A DNA stretch of 64,000 bases from BAIKAL-G1 sp943369525 (GCA_943369525.1 CALRNL020000004.1:62001-126000); one strand, 5' to 3'. Counted from the first letter of the stretch, positions 25,690 through 35,098 are shown. Made by a program: numbers and translations. The notes: a model not told the origin generated them from the sequence alone.

Positions 25690-25831
25690 CTCCTGGTTGG
25701 CCATCCCCAGCCCGCCGTCGCCCCATCGGCTCGGCGATGCAACCGCCCCGGGGATCCGACCCCACCCAACCAGTCCCTTTCCACCAGGCATGGTTACAGT
25801 CAATGCCACTCCCTTCCTGAATCCGGTAGCC

Positions 25832-26569
25832 ATGGCAACCCTTGATACCGCAGTGGCCAGCCCCAGTGGCGCCGAGGCGGTTGATTCCCAAGCCCTAGGC
25901 CTGCCCGATTTCAGCAGCGCCACCTACAAAGACGCTTACAGCCGCATTAATGCCATCGTGATTGAGGGCGAGCAGGAAGCCCATGACAACTACATCGCGA
26001 TTGGCAGCTTGATCCCCGAACAGGCAGACGAGCTCAGCCGCTTGGCCCGGATGGAGTTGAAGCACATGCGCGGTTTCACTGCCTGTGCCAACAACCTGGG
26101 GGTCACCGCTGACATGCCCTTCGCCAAGGAGTTTTTCTCGCCCCTGCACCAGAACTTCCAGACGGCCCTGGCCGAAGGCAAGGTTGTCACCTGCCTGCTG
26201 ATTCAGGCCATCTTGATCGAGGCCTTTGCGATCTCGGCCTATCACATCTATATCCCCGTGGCCGACCCCTTCGCCCGCAAGATCACCGAAGGGGTCGTCA
26301 AGGACGAATACACCCACCTCAATTACGGCCAGGAATGGCTCAAGGCCAACCTGGACACGGCCCGCGAGGAGCTTGAGCAGGCCAACCGCCAGAACCTGCC
26401 CCTAGTGCGCAAGATGCTCGAGCAGGTGGCCGCCGATGCCTCCGTCCTGCAAATGGAGCAGGAAGATCTGATGGCCGATTTCCTTTCCTCTTACCAGGAA
26501 GCCCTGGTGGAAGTGGGCTTCACCAACCGGGAAATCGCCAAGATGGCCGCCGCCGCCCTAGTGGGCTGA
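25832..26569 (+). CDS. ado: Aldehyde deformylating oxygenase (alkane synthase)
   Basis: ADO converts C16-C18 fatty aldehydes to odd-chain alkanes plus formate in cyanobacteria, using a di-iron centre. The ligands are visible: E in VIEGEQEAHDNY, E and H in RMELKHMRGF, E in AILIEAFAISAY, and E plus H in VVKDEYTHLNYG. ATG 25832 gives 245 residues with an N-terminus like marine Synechococcus homologues; ATG 25790 is also in frame and adds 14. It is followed by aar after 117 bp, the usual pairing. Confidence 0.97.
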   Translation: MATLDTAVASPSGAEAVDSQALGLPDFSSATYKDAYSRINAIVIEGEQEAHDNYIAIGSLIPEQADELSRLARMELKHMRGFTACANNLGVTADMPFAKEFFSPLHQNFQTALAEGKVVTCLLIQAILIEAFAISAYHIYIPVADPFARKITEGVVKDEYTHLNYGQEWLKANLDTAREELEQANRQNLPLVRKMLEQVAADASVLQMEQEDLMADFLSSYQEALVEVGFTNREIAKMAAAALVG

Positions 26570-26686
26570 GTCCCCTGCCACCAGCCCCGCAGGGGGGCTC
26601 CCCGGGCCGGCACCAGTGGCAAGATGGCCGGACCTGCTGGGATTCGCCCGGATCCGCAGCCATTACGCCCCTTCCTTGACGGCTTC

Positions 26687-27742
26687 ATGTTCGGTTTGAT
26701 CGGTCATTCCACCAGCTTCGAAGAGGCCCGCCACAAGGCCCGGAGCCTGGGCTTCGAGGAATACGCCGACGGCGACCTGGACATGTGGTGCAGTGCTCCG
26801 CCCCAGCTGGTGGAGAAGGTGTCTGTCACCAGCCCCACGGGCAAGGTTATTGAGGGTGCCTACATCGATTCGGTGTTTGTGCCTGAGATGTTGCGCCGGT
26901 TCAAGACGGCTAAGCGCAAGGTGATCAAGGCCATGGAATTGGCCCAGAAGAGCGGCATCGACATCACCGCCCTAGGCGGCTTTACTTCGATCATTTTTGA
27001 GGATTTCAACCTGCTCAAGGAGGAGCGCGTTAGCGCCACCGCCCTCGATTGGCAGCGGTTCACCACCGGCAACACCCACACCGCCTGGGTGATCTGTCGC
27101 CAGGTCGAGGAGAACGCCCCCAATTTGGGCATCGACCTGGCCACGGCCAAGGTTGCCGTGGTTGGCGCCAGCGGTGACATTGGCAGTGCCTGCTGCCGTT
27201 GGCTGCAGCGCTCTGGCGTTGGCGAACTGCTGCTGGTGGCCCGCCGCCCCCAACCCCTGATCGACCTGCAGGCTTCCCTGGGCAGCGGCCGGATCCTGGC
27301 CCTCGAAGAGGCCCTAGCCGAGGCCGATGTGGTCGTTTGGGTGGCGAGCTTGCCCCAGGGCCTGAGTATTGAGGCCAGCAGCCTGCGCAAGCCCTGTCTG
27401 ATGGTGGATGGCGGTTACCCCAAAAATCTTGATAGCAAATTCGTTGGTGATGACGTGCATGTGCTTAAGGGCGGCATCGTGGAGTTCTGGCAGGACATCG
27501 GCTGGCAGATGATGGAGGTGGCCGAAATGGCCAAACCCCAGCGCCAGATGTTTGCCTGCTTTGCCGAGGCGATGATTCTCGATTTCGAAGCGCGTCACAC
27601 CAACTTCAGCTGGGGCCGAAACAACATCAGCCTGGAGTCCATGGATTGGGTTGGGGAAGCCTCCCTGCGCCATGGCTTCCAGGCCCTAGGCCTGGAGCTG
27701 GCCGCTCCCCCCAGCCCCGGGGCGGTGCTCGCCGCCGCCTAG
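26687..27742 (+). CDS. aar: Long-chain acyl-ACP reductase
   Basis: AAR reduces acyl-ACP to the fatty aldehyde used by ADO. The 351-residue protein starts at ATG 26687 with MFGLIGHSTSFEEARHKA and shows the NADPH-binding motif VVGASGDIGSACCRW at about 160-174 and the KPCLMVDGGYPKN segment containing the conserved cysteine. A 63-bp in-frame extension upstream lacks similarity. The direct order ado-aar-accA links alkane formation to fatty acid supply. Confidence 0.97.
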   Translation: MFGLIGHSTSFEEARHKARSLGFEEYADGDLDMWCSAPPQLVEKVSVTSPTGKVIEGAYIDSVFVPEMLRRFKTAKRKVIKAMELAQKSGIDITALGGFTSIIFEDFNLLKEERVSATALDWQRFTTGNTHTAWVICRQVEENAPNLGIDLATAKVAVVGASGDIGSACCRWLQRSGVGELLLVARRPQPLIDLQASLGSGRILALEEALAEADVVVWVASLPQGLSIEASSLRKPCLMVDGGYPKNLDSKFVGDDVHVLKGGIVEFWQDIGWQMMEVAEMAKPQRQMFACFAEAMILDFEARHTNFSWGRNNISLESMDWVGEASLRHGFQALGLELAAPPSPGAVLAAA

Positions 27743-27800
27743 GAACCCGCTCCCCGAACCAGCCCAGCCTGGTGTTTCCCATCCCCCTGCCTTTCCGTTT

Positions 27801-28793
27801 ATGGCCCGCCGTCCACTGTTGGAGTTCGAAAAACCCCTGGTGGAACTGGAGGAGCAGATCGAGCAGATCCGCCAGCTGGCCAAGGACTCCGAGGTGGATG
27901 TCAGCCAACAGCTGCACCAGCTGGAAACCCTGGCGGCCCGGCGACGGGTCGAAATCTTCAGCAGCCTCAGCCCGGCCCAGAAAATCCAGGTGGCCCGCCA
28001 CCCCCAACGGCCCAGCACCCTCGATTACATCCAGGTGCTCACCGATGAGTGGTACGAGCTGCATGGGGATCGCCGGGGCTCCGATGACCAGGCCCTAGTC
28101 GGTGGCATCGGCCGTATCGGCGACCAGTCGGTGGTGCTGCTTGGCCAGCAGAAAGGCCGCGATACCAAGGAAAATGTCGCCCGCAACTTCGGCATGGCCT
28201 CGCCCGGCGGCTACCGCAAGGCGATGCGGTTGATGGACCATGCCGACCGCTTTCGGCTGCCGATTATCAGTTTCATCGACACCCCCGGTGCCTATGCCGG
28301 CGTGCTGGCTGAAGAGCTGGGCCAAGGTGAGGCGATTGCCGTCAACCTGCGCGAGATGTTCCGGCTGCGGGTGCCGATTATTGCCACCGTGATCGGAGAA
28401 GGGGGATCCGGTGGCGCCCTTGGCATCGGCGTGGCCGATCGCTTGCTGATGTTTGAGCACAGCGTGTACACCGTGGCCAGCCCCGAAGCCTGCGCCTCGA
28501 TCCTCTGGCGCGATGCCAGCAAGGCGCCTGTGGCCGCCGAGGCCCTCAAGATCACCGCCGCCGACCTGCTGGGCCTGGGTCTGATCGATGCGGTGTTGCC
28601 CGAACCCTCTGGCGGCAACCACTGGGCACCCCTGCAGGCCGCCCAGACCCTGCGAGGGGCCCTGCTGGAGCAATTGGCCGACCTGCAGCAGCGCAGTGAG
28701 GCCGAGCTCATCGACCAGCGCTATGCCAAGTTCCGGCGCATGGGCCAGTTCCTGGAAGGGGGTGTGCTCACGGGTGCCTTCCGGGCTGGTTGA
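27801..28793 (+). CDS. accA: Acetyl-CoA carboxylase carboxyltransferase subunit alpha
   Basis: AccA is the alpha half of the carboxyltransferase that makes malonyl-CoA, the first committed step of fatty acid synthesis. The 330 residues begin with the typical LLEFEKPLVELEEQIEQIR coiled segment and contain FGMASPGGYRKAMRLMDHAD, IDTPGAYAG and IGEGGSGGALGIGVADRLLM, all diagnostic of AccA. It follows aar by 58 bp on the same strand, so substrate supply and alkane formation may be co-regulated. Confidence 0.98.
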   Translation: MARRPLLEFEKPLVELEEQIEQIRQLAKDSEVDVSQQLHQLETLAARRRVEIFSSLSPAQKIQVARHPQRPSTLDYIQVLTDEWYELHGDRRGSDDQALVGGIGRIGDQSVVLLGQQKGRDTKENVARNFGMASPGGYRKAMRLMDHADRFRLPIISFIDTPGAYAGVLAEELGQGEAIAVNLREMFRLRVPIIATVIGEGGSGGALGIGVADRLLMFEHSVYTVASPEACASILWRDASKAPVAAEALKITAADLLGLGLIDAVLPEPSGGNHWAPLQAAQTLRGALLEQLADLQQRSEAELIDQRYAKFRRMGQFLEGGVLTGAFRAG

Positions 28794-28926
28794 AGCTAGG
28801 GGCCGGGCTCGCGTCGATGCGCCAGTTACCCGCCTGGTTTGGTCTCCATGCCCCCAGTTGCGGACCCCAGCTCTTAAGATTGTCTTCCAATCCTTGGCGA
28901 CCGCGGCAGCGGCGTCCTAGCCGGCC

Positions 28927-29637
28927 TTGCCCGTTGCCCTGATCACCGGAGCCTCGAAAGGCATCGGCGCTGCCAGCGCCCGCCTATTTGCCCAGGCTGG
29001 TTATGACCTGTTGCTGGTGGCGCGCAGCACCGGTGCCCTGGCTGACCTGGCCGCCGAACTGACTCCCCAAGGGGTCCGGGTCGAAACGGCCGGGATTGAT
29101 CTGGGCGCTGCTGATTCGATCGCTCCGGCCCTGGCCGAGCTGCTCGATCGGGGCTTGCTCCCCAACGTGGTGATTAACAATGCCGGGGTTGCCGCTACGG
29201 CTTCCCTCGCGGAAATGCCCCTGGCGGAATGGCAATGGCTGGTTCAACTGAACATCACCAGTGTCTTTCAGGTCTGCCAGGCCGTTCTACCCGCCCTGCG
29301 CCAAGGCCCAGGTGGTTTGATCATCAATGTCAGCAGCCATGCGGCCCGCCAGGCCTTTCCGGACTGGGGGGCCTACTGCGCCAGCAAGGCGGCCCTGGCC
29401 TCCTTCAGTCGCTGCCTGGCGGAAGAGGAACGTTCCCACGGGATCAGGGTCAGCACCCTCACCCTGGGTGCGGTGAATACGCCCCTTTGGGACAGCGAGA
29501 CCGTTCACAGTTCCTTCGACCGCCGTGCCATGCTTTGTGCAGACACTGCAGCTAAAGCCCTGCTTTATCTGGCCCAGCAGCCCACCTCCCAAGTTGTGGA
29601 GGATCTCACCCTTATGCCGTCCACCGGCGCCCTTTGA
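28927..29637 (+). CDS. Short-chain dehydrogenase/reductase
   Basis: A 236-residue classical SDR with TGASKGIG (residues 7-14) for NAD(P), NNAG near 85, the catalytic Ser in INVSSHAA and YxxxK as YCASK. It starts at TTG 28927; no ATG exists nearby. The substrate is not evident. Position between accA and folE in the alkane cluster makes fatty acyl or aldehyde metabolism possible, but that is only positional. A 133-bp gap separates it from accA; folE follows after 9 bp. Confidence 0.88.
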   Translation: MPVALITGASKGIGAASARLFAQAGYDLLLVARSTGALADLAAELTPQGVRVETAGIDLGAADSIAPALAELLDRGLLPNVVINNAGVAATASLAEMPLAEWQWLVQLNITSVFQVCQAVLPALRQGPGGLIINVSSHAARQAFPDWGAYCASKAALASFSRCLAEEERSHGIRVSTLTLGAVNTPLWDSETVHSSFDRRAMLCADTAAKALLYLAQQPTSQVVEDLTLMPSTGAL

Positions 29638-29646
29638 GTCCCATCC

Positions 29647-30390
29647 ATGACGTCCACCTTGCCCACCAGCATCACGGCACGCGTCACCAGTTCGCCTGAG
29701 ACGGTGCCCCTGCCGATCAGCCTGCGCATTCGCCAGCGCCTCGATGCGGCCGGGGTGGCCTACCTGGCCAATGACAACATCGCCGAGCACCTCCAGGACG
29801 GCGACCTTGATCAGTTGGAAATCGAGGTGGCAGGCAAGGTGCGCGAGCTGCTGCGCAGCCTGGTGATTGATATCGACAACGACCACAACACCGAGGAAAC
29901 CGCCGAGCGGGTCGCCCGCATGTACCTCCATGAGGTCTTCAAGGGCCGTTATCACCACCAGCCCAAGATCGCCAGTTTCCCCAACGTCAAAAAGCTCGAC
30001 GAGATCTATACGGTTGGTCCGATCACCGTTCGTTCGGCCTGCTCCCACCACCTGGTGCCAATTCTTGGCAACTGCTGGATCGGCATCAAGCCTGGGGATC
30101 GGGTGATTGGCTTGTCCAAGTTTTCCCGGGTTGCCGATTGGGTGTTCTCCCGCCCCCACATCCAGGAGGAGGCGGTGATGATCCTGGCTGATGAGATTGA
30201 GCGCCTCTGCGAACCGGAAGGGCTGGCGATTCTTGTGAAAGCCCAGCACTACTGCATGAAGTGGCGTGGCGTTAAGGAGCCCCAGACCAGCATGGTGAAT
30301 TCGGTGGTCAGGGGTGATTTCCGGCATGACCCCAGCCTCAAGCAGGAATTTTTTGAGCTGGTTAAGCAACAGGAATCGATGCTTTATTGA
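29647..30390 (+). CDS. folE: GTP cyclohydrolase I
   Basis: FolE converts GTP to 7,8-dihydroneopterin triphosphate, the entry to folate and pterin synthesis. The 247-residue protein carries the zinc and active-site residues in RSACSHHLVPILG, IGLSKFSRVADWVFSRPH and KAQHYCMKWRGV. The N-terminal 50 residues are variable. It follows the SDR gene by 9 bp. A T-tract-ended hairpin lies 150 bp downstream. Confidence 0.97.
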   Translation: MTSTLPTSITARVTSSPETVPLPISLRIRQRLDAAGVAYLANDNIAEHLQDGDLDQLEIEVAGKVRELLRSLVIDIDNDHNTEETAERVARMYLHEVFKGRYHHQPKIASFPNVKKLDEIYTVGPITVRSACSHHLVPILGNCWIGIKPGDRVIGLSKFSRVADWVFSRPHIQEEAVMILADEIERLCEPEGLAILVKAQHYCMKWRGVKEPQTSMVNSVVRGDFRHDPSLKQEFFELVKQQESMLY

Positions 30391-30540
30391 GTTTTGCTTA
30401 TAGATGGGAGATATTTTTCGAAGGCCAACTCCATTGAGGTAGTTTATGCATGAAGGCAATATTTAATTGCGGCAGTTTTTAGTCCTAGTTCCCACGCGGT
30501 AGCATTGTTCCAGTTTTCTAAAGTTAGGAGATCAACGTTG

Positions 30541-30570
30541 CCTGGGGCCATTTAGGGCCCCAGGTGCTTT
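30541..30570 (+). terminator. Rho-independent terminator with T-tract
   Basis: CCTGGGGCC (30541-30549) and GGCCCCAGG (30556-30564) form a perfect 9-bp stem with a six-base loop, followed by a short T-rich run. It is the clearest intrinsic terminator in the window. It lies 150 bp after folE and faces the convergent gene ending at 30577. The AT-richer stretch 30391-30540 before it contains no ORF I can support. Confidence 0.75.
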
Positions 30571-30576
30571 TAATGT

Positions 30577-31095
30577 CTACTTGGTTGAGGCGCTAATGGG
30601 GCCGATTGGTGTCGACGATGCCCGTTTTACCTTGCCGTTCTGATTGACTACGGCTACGACCATCACCTGCTGGCCAATATCAATGGCGGCCGGGACATAC
30701 GTTGTGCCCTGGGCGCTTTCAATCAACACCCAGCTGCGCTGGCCAGGGGCCAGGCGATACCAGTGGTAGTTGGCTTGGGGCACGGCGATGGCGGCATCGA
30801 ATTGGGCTGTGGCCACCAATAGTTGGCCCGCCTCGGCCTTGCCCTGGAGCACCAGTTGCTGCAGGCCATTGATCTGGGCTTGCACGGCGCCCTCTTGCTG
30901 GATGTCGTTAGAGATCTCCTGGCGCATGATCTTGATCTGTTGCTGGGGATCGGCGGTTATCCCAGGCACACACTGGAGGCTGGCACCCACCAGTTGGCAG
31001 CCCACCAGGTCCTGGCTCCAAGCTGCCGTGGCGGGCCCGAGCAGGCCCGTTCCCAGCAGAAGGGCCCAGAGGGCTGAAGAACGCAAGGAGGCCAT
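30577..31095 (-). CDS. Exported protein of unknown function
   Basis: From ATG 31095 the protein has 172 residues, a signal peptide (SLRSSALWALLLGTGLLGP, cleavage near AAWSQ), two cysteines close together (GCQLVGASLQCVPG), a glutamine-rich helix (QQQIKIMRQEISNDIQQEGA) and a beta-rich C-terminus (YHWYRLAPGQRSWVLIESAQ). I recognise no family. The frame is open to 31167 but the extension lacks signal-peptide logic. It is transcribed towards folE and away from trpF's 3' side. Confidence 0.7.
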   Translation of the reverse strand: MASLRSSALWALLLGTGLLGPATAAWSQDLVGCQLVGASLQCVPGITADPQQQIKIMRQEISNDIQQEGAVQAQINGLQQLVLQGKAEAGQLLVATAQFDAAIAVPQANYHWYRLAPGQRSWVLIESAQGTTYVPAAIDIGQQVMVVAVVNQNGKVKRASSTPIGPISASTK

Positions 31096-31272
31096 GGGCA
31101 GGGCAATGAACTGGCGGAATCCTGGCAGCTGGCTGCTTCGGCGCAACCTCCAAATGTGGACTGGCACTTTGGGTGCAAACCACTTCTCGAAGATCTTTCC
31201 CTTGGATCCATCCCTGCGTGGACCCTCCCCTGGACGCTTCTGTTCAAGCCTTCCCTGAATCCCTGGGCGCGA

Positions 31273-32007
31273 CTAGTGCTGGCGCCAGGCCTCCACGGCT
31301 GTCACCAGCTCGGCGACGCGGCTGAGCCTCTTGTCGCCAGGGGCGCGCTCCAGGGCACTGGAGGCATCGAGACCATCGGGGTGGATTTGCTCCAAAATCG
31401 GTTTCACCCGCTCCGGGGAGATGCCGCCGGCTAGCCACCAGGGCAAGCCGGGCCGAAAACCGGCCAACAGCTCGATCGGGATCGCCTGGCCCGTTCCCCC
31501 CAGCTGGTCCGCCACCCAGGCATCGAGCAACAGGCCATCCACCACCCCTTCATAGGCAAGGGCCAGCTCCAGATCGGTGCTGGAACGGATGCGGAGGGCC
31601 TTCCAGAGGGGTAACCCCAGGCGCCGTTTGAGCTCGGCGCAGCGCTTTGGCGATTCCTGGCCGTGGAGTTGCAGCACCTGGTGGCCCTGGCCTGCCTCGA
31701 GGCCACCTAGTTCGCCATCCAGGGGGTTGGCCACCACCAGAACCCCCAGGCAGGCGGGATTGGCGGCGGCCATGGCGGCAAACAGGGCCTGCCGCTGGGC
31801 TGGAGCCAGCCAGCGCGGTGAGCTGGCCACGCCGATCACGCCGAGGGCCTGGACCCCCAGGGCGGCCACCGCGGCCGCCTGGTCGTTTTGGCGTAGGCCG
31901 CAGACCTTTAGCCAGGGACGCTGCGCCTGGGGCGGATGGGGCGGCACCGGAGCCGGGTTTGGCGCGGGGCGGGCCGGCTGGTCAGCGGCTGGACGGTCTT
32001 TCGGCAA
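31273..32007 (-). CDS. trpF: Phosphoribosylanthranilate isomerase
   Basis: TrpF performs the Amadori rearrangement in tryptophan synthesis. The beta/alpha barrel is recognisable from LKVCGLRQ (catalytic Cys) near residue 33, VLQLHGQES, the catalytic Asp in LLLDAW and the phosphate loop WWLAGGISPERV, ending DASSALERAPGDK. At 244 residues it is about 30 longer than usual because of a proline/alanine-rich N-terminus before the first strand; no later ATG starts the core. It is divergent from the site-2 protease gene, 70 bp apart. Confidence 0.95.
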   Translation of the reverse strand: MPKDRPAADQPARPAPNPAPVPPHPPQAQRPWLKVCGLRQNDQAAAVAALGVQALGVIGVASSPRWLAPAQRQALFAAMAAANPACLGVLVVANPLDGELGGLEAGQGHQVLQLHGQESPKRCAELKRRLGLPLWKALRIRSSTDLELALAYEGVVDGLLLDAWVADQLGGTGQAIPIELLAGFRPGLPWWLAGGISPERVKPILEQIHPDGLDASSALERAPGDKRLSRVAELVTAVEAWRQH

Positions 32008-32077
32008 GGGTTTGGCTCCACCAGGGCGGGCTGGCAGGTTCGTAGGAAAGTCTTTCTAGGATCGGGGCAACGGGGTA

Positions 32078-33382
32078 TTGGGTGTGGGTGAAGGCTTTCA
32101 GCTCTTACGGATCCGGGGCATTCCCCTGCGCATCCATCCCAGCTGGTTTGTCATCCTGGCCCTGGCCACCTTGGCTTTTCAGCAGCAGTACGGCGAGCAG
32201 GCGCACCTGGGGCCTGGGGCCCCAGGTGCGGAACCCCTGAGCTGGCTGCTTGCCCTGGCTACGGCCCTGCTGTTGTTTGTGTCTGTCCTGCTGCATGAGC
32301 TGGGCCATTCATTTGCCGCGATTGCCCAGGGGGTCAAGGTGCGCAGCATCACCCTGTTCATGCTCGGGGGTGTGGCCAGCATTGAACGGGAATCGACAAC
32401 GGCCCGGGGCGCCCTGATCGTGGCGGCCGCCGGCCCCCTGGTGAGTTTGCTGTTGGCGGCTGGCCTGATGGGCGCCAGCCATGGCGCCACCCACCTCTCG
32501 CCCCCCTTGGGCGCCATGGTCAGCCAGCTGGGGGAGCTCAATCTCGTCTTGGGCCTGTTCAACCTCCTGCCTGGCCTGCCCCTCGATGGGGGCCTGATCC
32601 TCAAGGCGTTGGTTTGGCAATGGACCGGGAGCCAGCGCCGCGGCGTCCAGGTGGCTACGGCCTCAGGCCTGCTGCTCTCCCTGTTGGCCATCGGCCTGGG
32701 CACGGTGGTGCTTCTGCGCAGCGGCAGCATCGGCGGCCTTTGGTTGATCCTGCTCGGCTGGTTCGGTTTCGGCGCCGCCCGCAACCAGACCCAGTCCCAG
32801 GCCCTCCAGGGAGTCCTGCGGGATCTGCAAGTGCGCGATGGCTCGCGCCGCCGCTACAGGGTGCTGGATCCAAGCACCAGCTTGCGCCAACTGAGTCGCC
32901 TCAGGCTCGCCGATCCCGAGGGGTTGGCCGATTGGTTGCTGGTTTGTGAGGGCGGCCGCTGGCGCGGTCTGATCGATGACGCTCCCCTGCAGGCCCTACC
33001 CGTGCAGCGCTGGGACGACGAACGGATCGGCGACCACCTCCGCCCCCTGGCCGATCTGCCGTCGATCCGCGACGACGCTCCCCTCTGGCAGGCCGTGTTG
33101 CAGCTTGAGGCGGCCCGCCCGCCCCGCCTGCTGGTGCTCAGTGCCGCTGGCCTGCCCTGCGGCACGATTGAACGGCCCGAGTTGGCCGAGGTGGTCTTAG
33201 CCAAACTGGGGGTGCGCCTGCCCGCCCCCTTGCTTGAGGCGGCTCGCCGCCAGGGCGCCTATCCAATGGGCTTGCCCCTGGCGGCCGTGGCCGAAGCCAT
33301 GGCCGCCAGTCCCAGCCAGCCCTCAACTGCGAAGCCTGGGGAGAAAGGGCCCGGTCTTCGGCCAGGCCAGGGGCTGGATTAA
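32078..33382 (+). CDS. Site-2 protease family (M50) membrane metalloprotease
   Basis: The 434-residue protein has the zinc motif HELGH at residues 73-77 and the second motif LDGG at 169-172, both inside hydrophobic segments, with about six predicted membrane helices in the first 240 residues. The C-terminal third (about 255-400) looks like a degenerate CBS-domain pair (LLVCEGGRWRGLIDDAPLQAL; LLVLSAAGLPCGTIERPEL), the arrangement of SpoIVFB-type M50B proteases. Such enzymes release membrane-tethered regulators; the substrate is unknown. Start TTG 32078 or GTG 32084. Confidence 0.92.
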   Translation: MGVGEGFQLLRIRGIPLRIHPSWFVILALATLAFQQQYGEQAHLGPGAPGAEPLSWLLALATALLLFVSVLLHELGHSFAAIAQGVKVRSITLFMLGGVASIERESTTARGALIVAAAGPLVSLLLAAGLMGASHGATHLSPPLGAMVSQLGELNLVLGLFNLLPGLPLDGGLILKALVWQWTGSQRRGVQVATASGLLLSLLAIGLGTVVLLRSGSIGGLWLILLGWFGFGAARNQTQSQALQGVLRDLQVRDGSRRRYRVLDPSTSLRQLSRLRLADPEGLADWLLVCEGGRWRGLIDDAPLQALPVQRWDDERIGDHLRPLADLPSIRDDAPLWQAVLQLEAARPPRLLVLSAAGLPCGTIERPELAEVVLAKLGVRLPAPLLEAARRQGAYPMGLPLAAVAEAMAASPSQPSTAKPGEKGPGLRPGQGLD

Positions 33383-33410
33383 GCCCTTGGCCTGGCCTCG
33401 CCAAGACTCA

Positions 33411-34187
33411 CTAGCTTCGACTTAGGCAGATCCCGTCTTGAAAAGCTTTGGGTCGGCTGGCCATACGCCCTTGCAGTTCTGCCCATTCCTGACGATCGAG
33501 GGGGCGCTCCCGCAGGCTGCCTCCACAGAGATCCCCTTCCGCCGCCCGTCGCAGCCTCGCCCCTAGCTCCGCGCCTCCCTCGGGCAGGACCGGTAGCTCC
33601 GGTGGGGGCTCGTTGAACAGCTGCCACCAGAGCTCCCGGGGAGGATCGATCAACAGGCTGCCGTGCTGTAAAAGCACTCCCCGGCGCCAAAGCTGGGCGC
33701 TGCCGATGCGTTTGGCGCCGTTGCCATGGACCAGGTCTGCGGCGCTGGCCCTGGCAAAACAACTCCCGCCCCCAGCCGCCGCCCGGCCAGAACCGAAGTC
33801 CAGGGGCAGGCCCAGCTCGGCGAAGGCCCGTTGCAGCCAGCGGCAGTGGTGGCGGTAGGCCTGGCGCCGATCCTGGGCTGGATTGGGTTGGATCAGGGCG
33901 TAGGTGAGGCTGCCGCCATGGAGCACGGCCCGGCCGCCGCTGGGACGCCGCACCAGGCCGATCTGGCCCTGCTCGGCCAGGGCCAGCCAGGTGGCCGGCA
34001 AATGGCGCTGGTGATAGCCCAGCGACAGCCAGGGACCAGCCCAGCTGTAAAGCCTCAGGCAGCCCTGGGGGGCCCTCGCGGCCACGGCCTGGTCGAGCAG
34101 CAGTTCGTCCAGGGCCATCTGCATGGGTCCGCTGCCCGCCAGGGGCGGAATCCAGCGCCATGGAGTGGTCACGGCTGGAGTGGTCAC
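33411..34187 (-). CDS. Biotin/lipoate A/B protein ligase family protein
   Basis: A 258-residue member of the LplA/LipB fold. It shows GPMQMALDELLLDQA at the N-terminus, WLSLGYHQ, the glycine-rich RRPSGGRAVLHGGSLTYALI substrate loop, the AKRIGSAQLWRRGVLLQHGSLL segment with the conserved lysine, and no separate C-terminal domain. It may attach lipoate or octanoate to 2-oxoacid dehydrogenases; pdhB lies 10 kb away. It converges with the M50 gene and diverges from the TauE gene. Confidence 0.87.
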   Translation of the reverse strand: MTTPAVTTPWRWIPPLAGSGPMQMALDELLLDQAVAARAPQGCLRLYSWAGPWLSLGYHQRHLPATWLALAEQGQIGLVRRPSGGRAVLHGGSLTYALIQPNPAQDRRQAYRHHCRWLQRAFAELGLPLDFGSGRAAAGGGSCFARASAADLVHGNGAKRIGSAQLWRRGVLLQHGSLLIDPPRELWWQLFNEPPPELPVLPEGGAELGARLRRAAEGDLCGGSLRERPLDRQEWAELQGRMASRPKAFQDGICLSRS

Positions 34188-34249
34188 AGGCGGAGTGGAC
34201 GGGGCCGCTGGGGCATGGGGGATGCTGGGGACCTGTTTAGCTGCAGGGA

Positions 34250-35029
34250 ATGGCCGTGGTGCCCTGGGAGCTGGTCCCGCTCATCCCCATGGGCATCATC
34301 GCCGGACTGCTGGCCGGCCTGCTTGGCATCGGTGGCGGGCTGGTGTTTTCCCCCCTCCTGCTGGGCTTGGGGCTGGCCCCCCACCAGGCCCTGGCCACCA
34401 GCACCCTGGCGATCCTGCCGACCACCTTTGCCGGCAGCTGGACCCATTTGCGCAATGGCAACCTGCCACTCCGAGGAGCGGCGGCGATCGGTCTGGGTGC
34501 CTTGGGCGGCGGCCTGCTGTTTAGCCACCTGGGCAGTGGTTTAAGCGGATGGGTGCTGCTGGGACTGCAGGCCCTGATGTACTTGGTCCTAAGCCTGGTG
34601 ATCGAGCCCCGCAAGCCCCTCCCCGGCCAGGACGGCCCGGCCGCCCCCCTGCGGCTGGGTCCCCTAGCCCTGGTGGGCCTGGTGGCCGGTTGCGCCAGCG
34701 GCATGCTCGGCGTCGGTGGCGGCCTGGTGATGGTGCCCCTGATGGTGCGGGGCCTGGCGGTTCGGGTGTACATGGCGATCCGGCTCAGCACCCTGGCCGT
34801 GTTTGCCTCCGCGGCCATCTCGTCGGCCACGTTCCTCGCCGATGGCCGCGGCAATCTGGTGATGGCCCTGGTGCTGGGGCTCAGCGCCAGCCTGGGGGCC
34901 CGTTGGTCGGCCCAACGCCTGCAAAGGGTCAGCGAGGGCCGGCTGGTCTGGCTGCTTCGCCTGTTCTGTTTACTGTTGGCACTCGATTCTGGGCGACGTG
35001 CCCTGGGCCTGCTGCTGGCCAGCTCCTAG
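34250..35029 (+). CDS. TauE/SafE-family sulfite/anion exporter
   Basis: The 259 residues are almost all hydrophobic, with about eight predicted membrane helices and the internal duplication of this family: MGIIAGLLAGLLGIGGGLVF near the N-terminus and LVAGCASGMLGVGGGLVMVP in the middle. Family members move sulfite, sulfonates or related organic anions across the inner membrane; no substrate can be assigned. It is divergent from the lipoate-ligase-like gene, with 62 bp between, and converges with the CRR6 gene. Confidence 0.9.
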   Translation: MAVVPWELVPLIPMGIIAGLLAGLLGIGGGLVFSPLLLGLGLAPHQALATSTLAILPTTFAGSWTHLRNGNLPLRGAAAIGLGALGGGLLFSHLGSGLSGWVLLGLQALMYLVLSLVIEPRKPLPGQDGPAAPLRLGPLALVGLVAGCASGMLGVGGGLVMVPLMVRGLAVRVYMAIRLSTLAVFASAAISSATFLADGRGNLVMALVLGLSASLGARWSAQRLQRVSEGRLVWLLRLFCLLLALDSGRRALGLLLASS

Positions 35030-35098
35030 GCGGGCATCAAGGCAGAGCGTCCCGGTGGGGCTGGAGGCGTTGCTTGGGGCCTGGCTAGGTGGCGGGCC

